Shown here: positions 38,362-40,222 of the stretch, piece by piece
Numbering within the stretch: position 1 is the stretch's first letter
Layout of the letters: every line of letters begins with the position of its first letter
From: Spirochaetaceae bacterium
Lineage (GTDB): Bacteria; Spirochaetota; Spirochaetia; Treponematales; Treponemataceae
Assembly: GCA_017618015.1 (NCBI GenBank)
Contig: JAFZVC010000078.1
Span: 1-40,222, forward strand
Reading direction: 5' to 3'
DNA length: 40,222 nucleotides
Notes under the pieces: model-generated
What the model saw: the letters and a program-made list of their open reading frames with translations, nothing else
Told to the model about the DNA's origin: nothing
Databases searched by the model: none
Program-made: the position numbers and the translations under genes

Positions 38362-40222
38362 CTAGTTGTCGATGCAGATGGCTGGAACAATACCGTGATA
38401 GTCGTAACGGGAGTTGTAACAAGAATATATACCTTCATCGGTTATAACGCAGGGGTTGCTAGTAGATCCTTTATGAGGAGAACGCAACCACCAATCACCC
38501 CAAGCCCCAGTCGCCTTTGCAAAGTCAGTCATTGTTCGAATTCTGGTGGGGTTGTCAAAACCAGCTTCATTACCGCACTCTGTAACACTCAAAAAGAAAA
38601 CGTTATCGTATGTGTTTTCACATATATATGCTTCAGGTGTTTCATCATTTCCTGTACTAGCTAGGCTGTTGTCGAGCAAAGACGTTACAATCTTGCTTTG
38701 CAGCGAACTCGTGAAAGCCGTCTGCAAGAATCCTTTTCCTACAAACTCATTGTTCTGTGTACCAGAAAGATTATAGCTAGTTCCGTTCAAGTATGCGCGG
38801 ATACGGCTGTATTTCCAGTTATGCTGGTAAACTGTTAACCCGTCAATCGTCCGGGTTTCGTTCTCGTTATATTTACCGTTTGTAAGGATATTTTCCGCGA
38901 GCAGGAGCTTCTTTCCCGTTCCGTTGTAGTTTGTCGTTACTACACGCCACATTATCGGCTCAACCTTGAAGTATTGGTAGCTTGTTCCGCCCTGCGCAAC
39001 AGACGTTTCATTGCTGTATGTATAGCCAGTCCCATATGCTTTTTCTGCCTGTTTCACGTACCATGCGCCGTCACTTCCTAAGTAGTAGGTGAACATTCCC
39101 ATTTCTTTGGAAACTGTGTCATCTACCGTCACACCGTCTGCTTTTATAGTCTGCGGCCATTCGCCAAAGTACATATACGTTGCGTTCGTGCCAGCCGTTC
39201 CGTTTGTGTTGGCTGGAAGGGTCGTCGGGGTTTTATTTGTACGAACTACGCGGAAACCACCTGCTCTGTAACCCGACGAAAGTGGGCCACCAGAATCCCG
39301 GTAAGTCAATGCACAACGAGCATCTTCCCTGTAATATGAACCACCACGACAGACACGATAATTTCCTGTCTCAGAACCAGTATACGGGGTATCTGTTGTG
39401 ATATCAGCAGGTATGTCATTTTCTCCCGGTACTGCTCTATCCCAACACCATTCCCAGACGTTTCCGCTCATATCATATATTCCAAGATCATTCGGGGATT
39501 TTTTCTTAATCTCATGCGACATACCATCGCTTCTATTATCGGTACTGGACCATGCCACGGCGCTTGCTGTGTTGTTTCCGCTATATATGTATTGCGTACC
39601 TGTCAGACCATTACCGCCACGAGCTATATACTCCCATTCTGCTTCTGTCGGCAAACGGTAGCCGTCCGCATTAAAATCACATACAACAGCAGCATTCAAA
39701 GAATCGATAGAATTAGCAACACTGCCCCAATCATCAGGATCCGTTGAATTATTTATCGTATAGCATGGCGTAAGACCATCAGCAGAACTTCTCTTGTTAC
39801 AATAGGCGATTGCTTTGAACCAGGAAACTCTTTCCACAGGGCGGTTTTTCTGTTTTTCGTTTTCTGCTGGTTGTAGTTGACTTGAACCATCAAGCAAGCT
39901 CGGATTTTCTCCCATGACAGCCGCATACTCCGCTTGTGTAACTTCATGGTCACAGACCAGCAGATTCGGGATTGTCACCGTGCGTCCGTCAATGAATACT
40001 TTCGAAGCCGTATTGCCTGAACCGACTGCTCCGCTCACCGTTGCGCCAGTTACGGCAACAAAGCCCTGAGCCGAAAGCGTATCCGAGTTTCCGATGAGCG
40101 CAAAATCTTCGTCATAGGCAACGCCGTTTACTACGGCTTTCGCATGAAGCGTATATGTTACACCATCAAAAATCTTAAGGTTAGAAGGGATGGTGACCGC
40201 ACCGTAGCCGACAAGCGACACA
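38362..40222 (-). CDS. FGE-sulfatase/DUF6273 surface protein, 5' end outside the window
   Basis: The frame is open to the window edge, giving at least 619 residues; the real start is upstream. Order: an Ig-like segment (to about 60); a formylglycine-generating-enzyme/SUMF1 domain at about 65-335 (VCDHEVTQAEYAAVMGENPS, YRLPTEAEWEYIARGG, YDMSGNVWEWCWD, ending AGGFRVVR); and a DUF6273 domain at about 355-619 (YFGEWPQTI, EPIMWRVV, SRIRAYLNG, DWWLRSPHKGS, GIVPA). The catalytic cysteine pair of true FGE is absent (GGSYYREDARCA instead), so the domain is a binding C-type-lectin-like fold. The known Treponema DGR target TvpA has such a fold. The last 45 codons recur at 37611-37730 with A-biased changes. 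Confidence 0.9.
   Translation of the reverse strand, partial: VSLVGYGAVTIPSNLKIFDGVTYTLHAKAVVNGVAYDEDFALIGNSDTLSAQGFVAVTGATVSGAVGSGNTASKVFIDGRTVTIPNLLVCDHEVTQAEYAAVMGENPSLLDGSSQLQPAENEKQKNRPVERVSWFKAIAYCNKRSSADGLTPCYTINNSTDPDDWGSVANSIDSLNAAVVCDFNADGYRLPTEAEWEYIARGGNGLTGTQYIYSGNNTASAVAWSSTDNRSDGMSHEIKKKSPNDLGIYDMSGNVWEWCWDRAVPGENDIPADITTDTPYTGSETGNYRVCRGGSYYREDARCALTYRDSGGPLSSGYRAGGFRVVRTNKTPTTLPANTNGTAGTNATYMYFGEWPQTIKADGVTVDDTVSKEMGMFTYYLGSDGAWYVKQAEKAYGTGYTYSNETSVAQGGTSYQYFKVEPIMWRVVTTNYNGTGKKLLLAENILTNGKYNENETRTIDGLTVYQHNWKYSRIRAYLNGTSYNLSGTQNNEFVGKGFLQTAFTSSLQSKIVTSLLDNSLASTGNDETPEAYICENTYDNVFFLSVTECGNEAGFDNPTRIRTMTDFAKATGAWGDWWLRSPHKGSTSNPCVITDEGIYSCYNSRYDYHGIVPAICIDN
38381..38500. repeat. 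Copy 1 of the 120-bp direct repeat, candidate variable region of the DUF6273 protein
   Basis: It encodes about residues 575-614 of the partial protein. Compared with copy 2, changed codons are D/T, S/T, K/N, G/G, T/N, C/Y, I/K, Y/F, Y/F and D/G, so 10 of 11 base changes alter the residue. The framework WWLR, SNP, VITDEG, NSR and YHGIVPA is unchanged. Confidence 0.9.

Noticed and set aside
39230..40020. Active formylglycine-generating enzyme
   Set aside because: The catalytic cysteine pair is absent (GGSYYREDARCA), so only the fold is claimed.

Overview
The window looks like the chromosome of a treponeme, probably a gut or rumen Treponema. It carries a spirochaete periplasmic flagellar sheath gene (flaA), a SPASM-domain radical SAM protein of a type I associate with spirochaetes, a beta-helix/BspA-type lipoprotein, and FGE/DUF6273 surface proteins. 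Promoters are of the sigma-70 type. Base composition is moderate, and drops visibly in the large lipoprotein gene.

Layout. (1) 1-4250: end of a small zinc-ribbon gene, a DinG/XPD-type helicase carrying a RadC-like JAMM domain, tRNA-Glu with its own near-consensus promoter, and a RelA/SpoT synthetase fused to TPRs. (2) 4277-13737, minus strand: a nearly gapless run of a spiro-SPASM-like radical SAM protein, a GT2-like glycosyltransferase, an 844-residue cytidylyltransferase/SpsG-like/methyltransferase fusion, an ATP-grasp ligase, a cell-wall amidase, a GerMN protein and flaA. This looks like a sugar-activation and modification pathway joined to periplasmic and flagellar genes. (3) 13839-23164, plus strand: a GH13 glucosidase, the giant lipoprotein, xseA-xseB-mutL and a GrpB protein. 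A broken PIN-domain gene lies under the xseA promoter. (4) 23225-29214: TPR proteins on both strands, a metallophosphoesterase and a ParB-like protein. (5) 29297-31922: an RsbU/RsbV/RsbW-like partner-switching module, closed by a bidirectional terminator. (6) 32017-36785, minus strand: smc, a small membrane protein and an exported TPR-like protein. (7) 36786-40222: an accessory region. It holds a structured GC-rich spacer, a 33-residue hydrophobic peptide gene facing an antisense promoter and terminator (candidate type I toxin-antitoxin), a DUF4160 gene pair, and a partial FGE/DUF6273 gene whose last about 120 bp recur 770 bp away.

Most notable: the two 120-bp copies differ at 11 positions. 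At every one, one copy has A on the coding strand, and 10 of the 11 changes are nonsynonymous. That is the expected signature of variable regions written by a diversity-generating retroelement (DGR). No reverse transcriptase or template repeat is visible here, so the rest of the system would have to lie elsewhere. Second, three unrelated genes (RelA-TPR, the lipoprotein, xseA) have a good promoter whose -10 box ends 6-7 nt before the ATG, with no Shine-Dalgarno, which predicts leaderless mRNAs.
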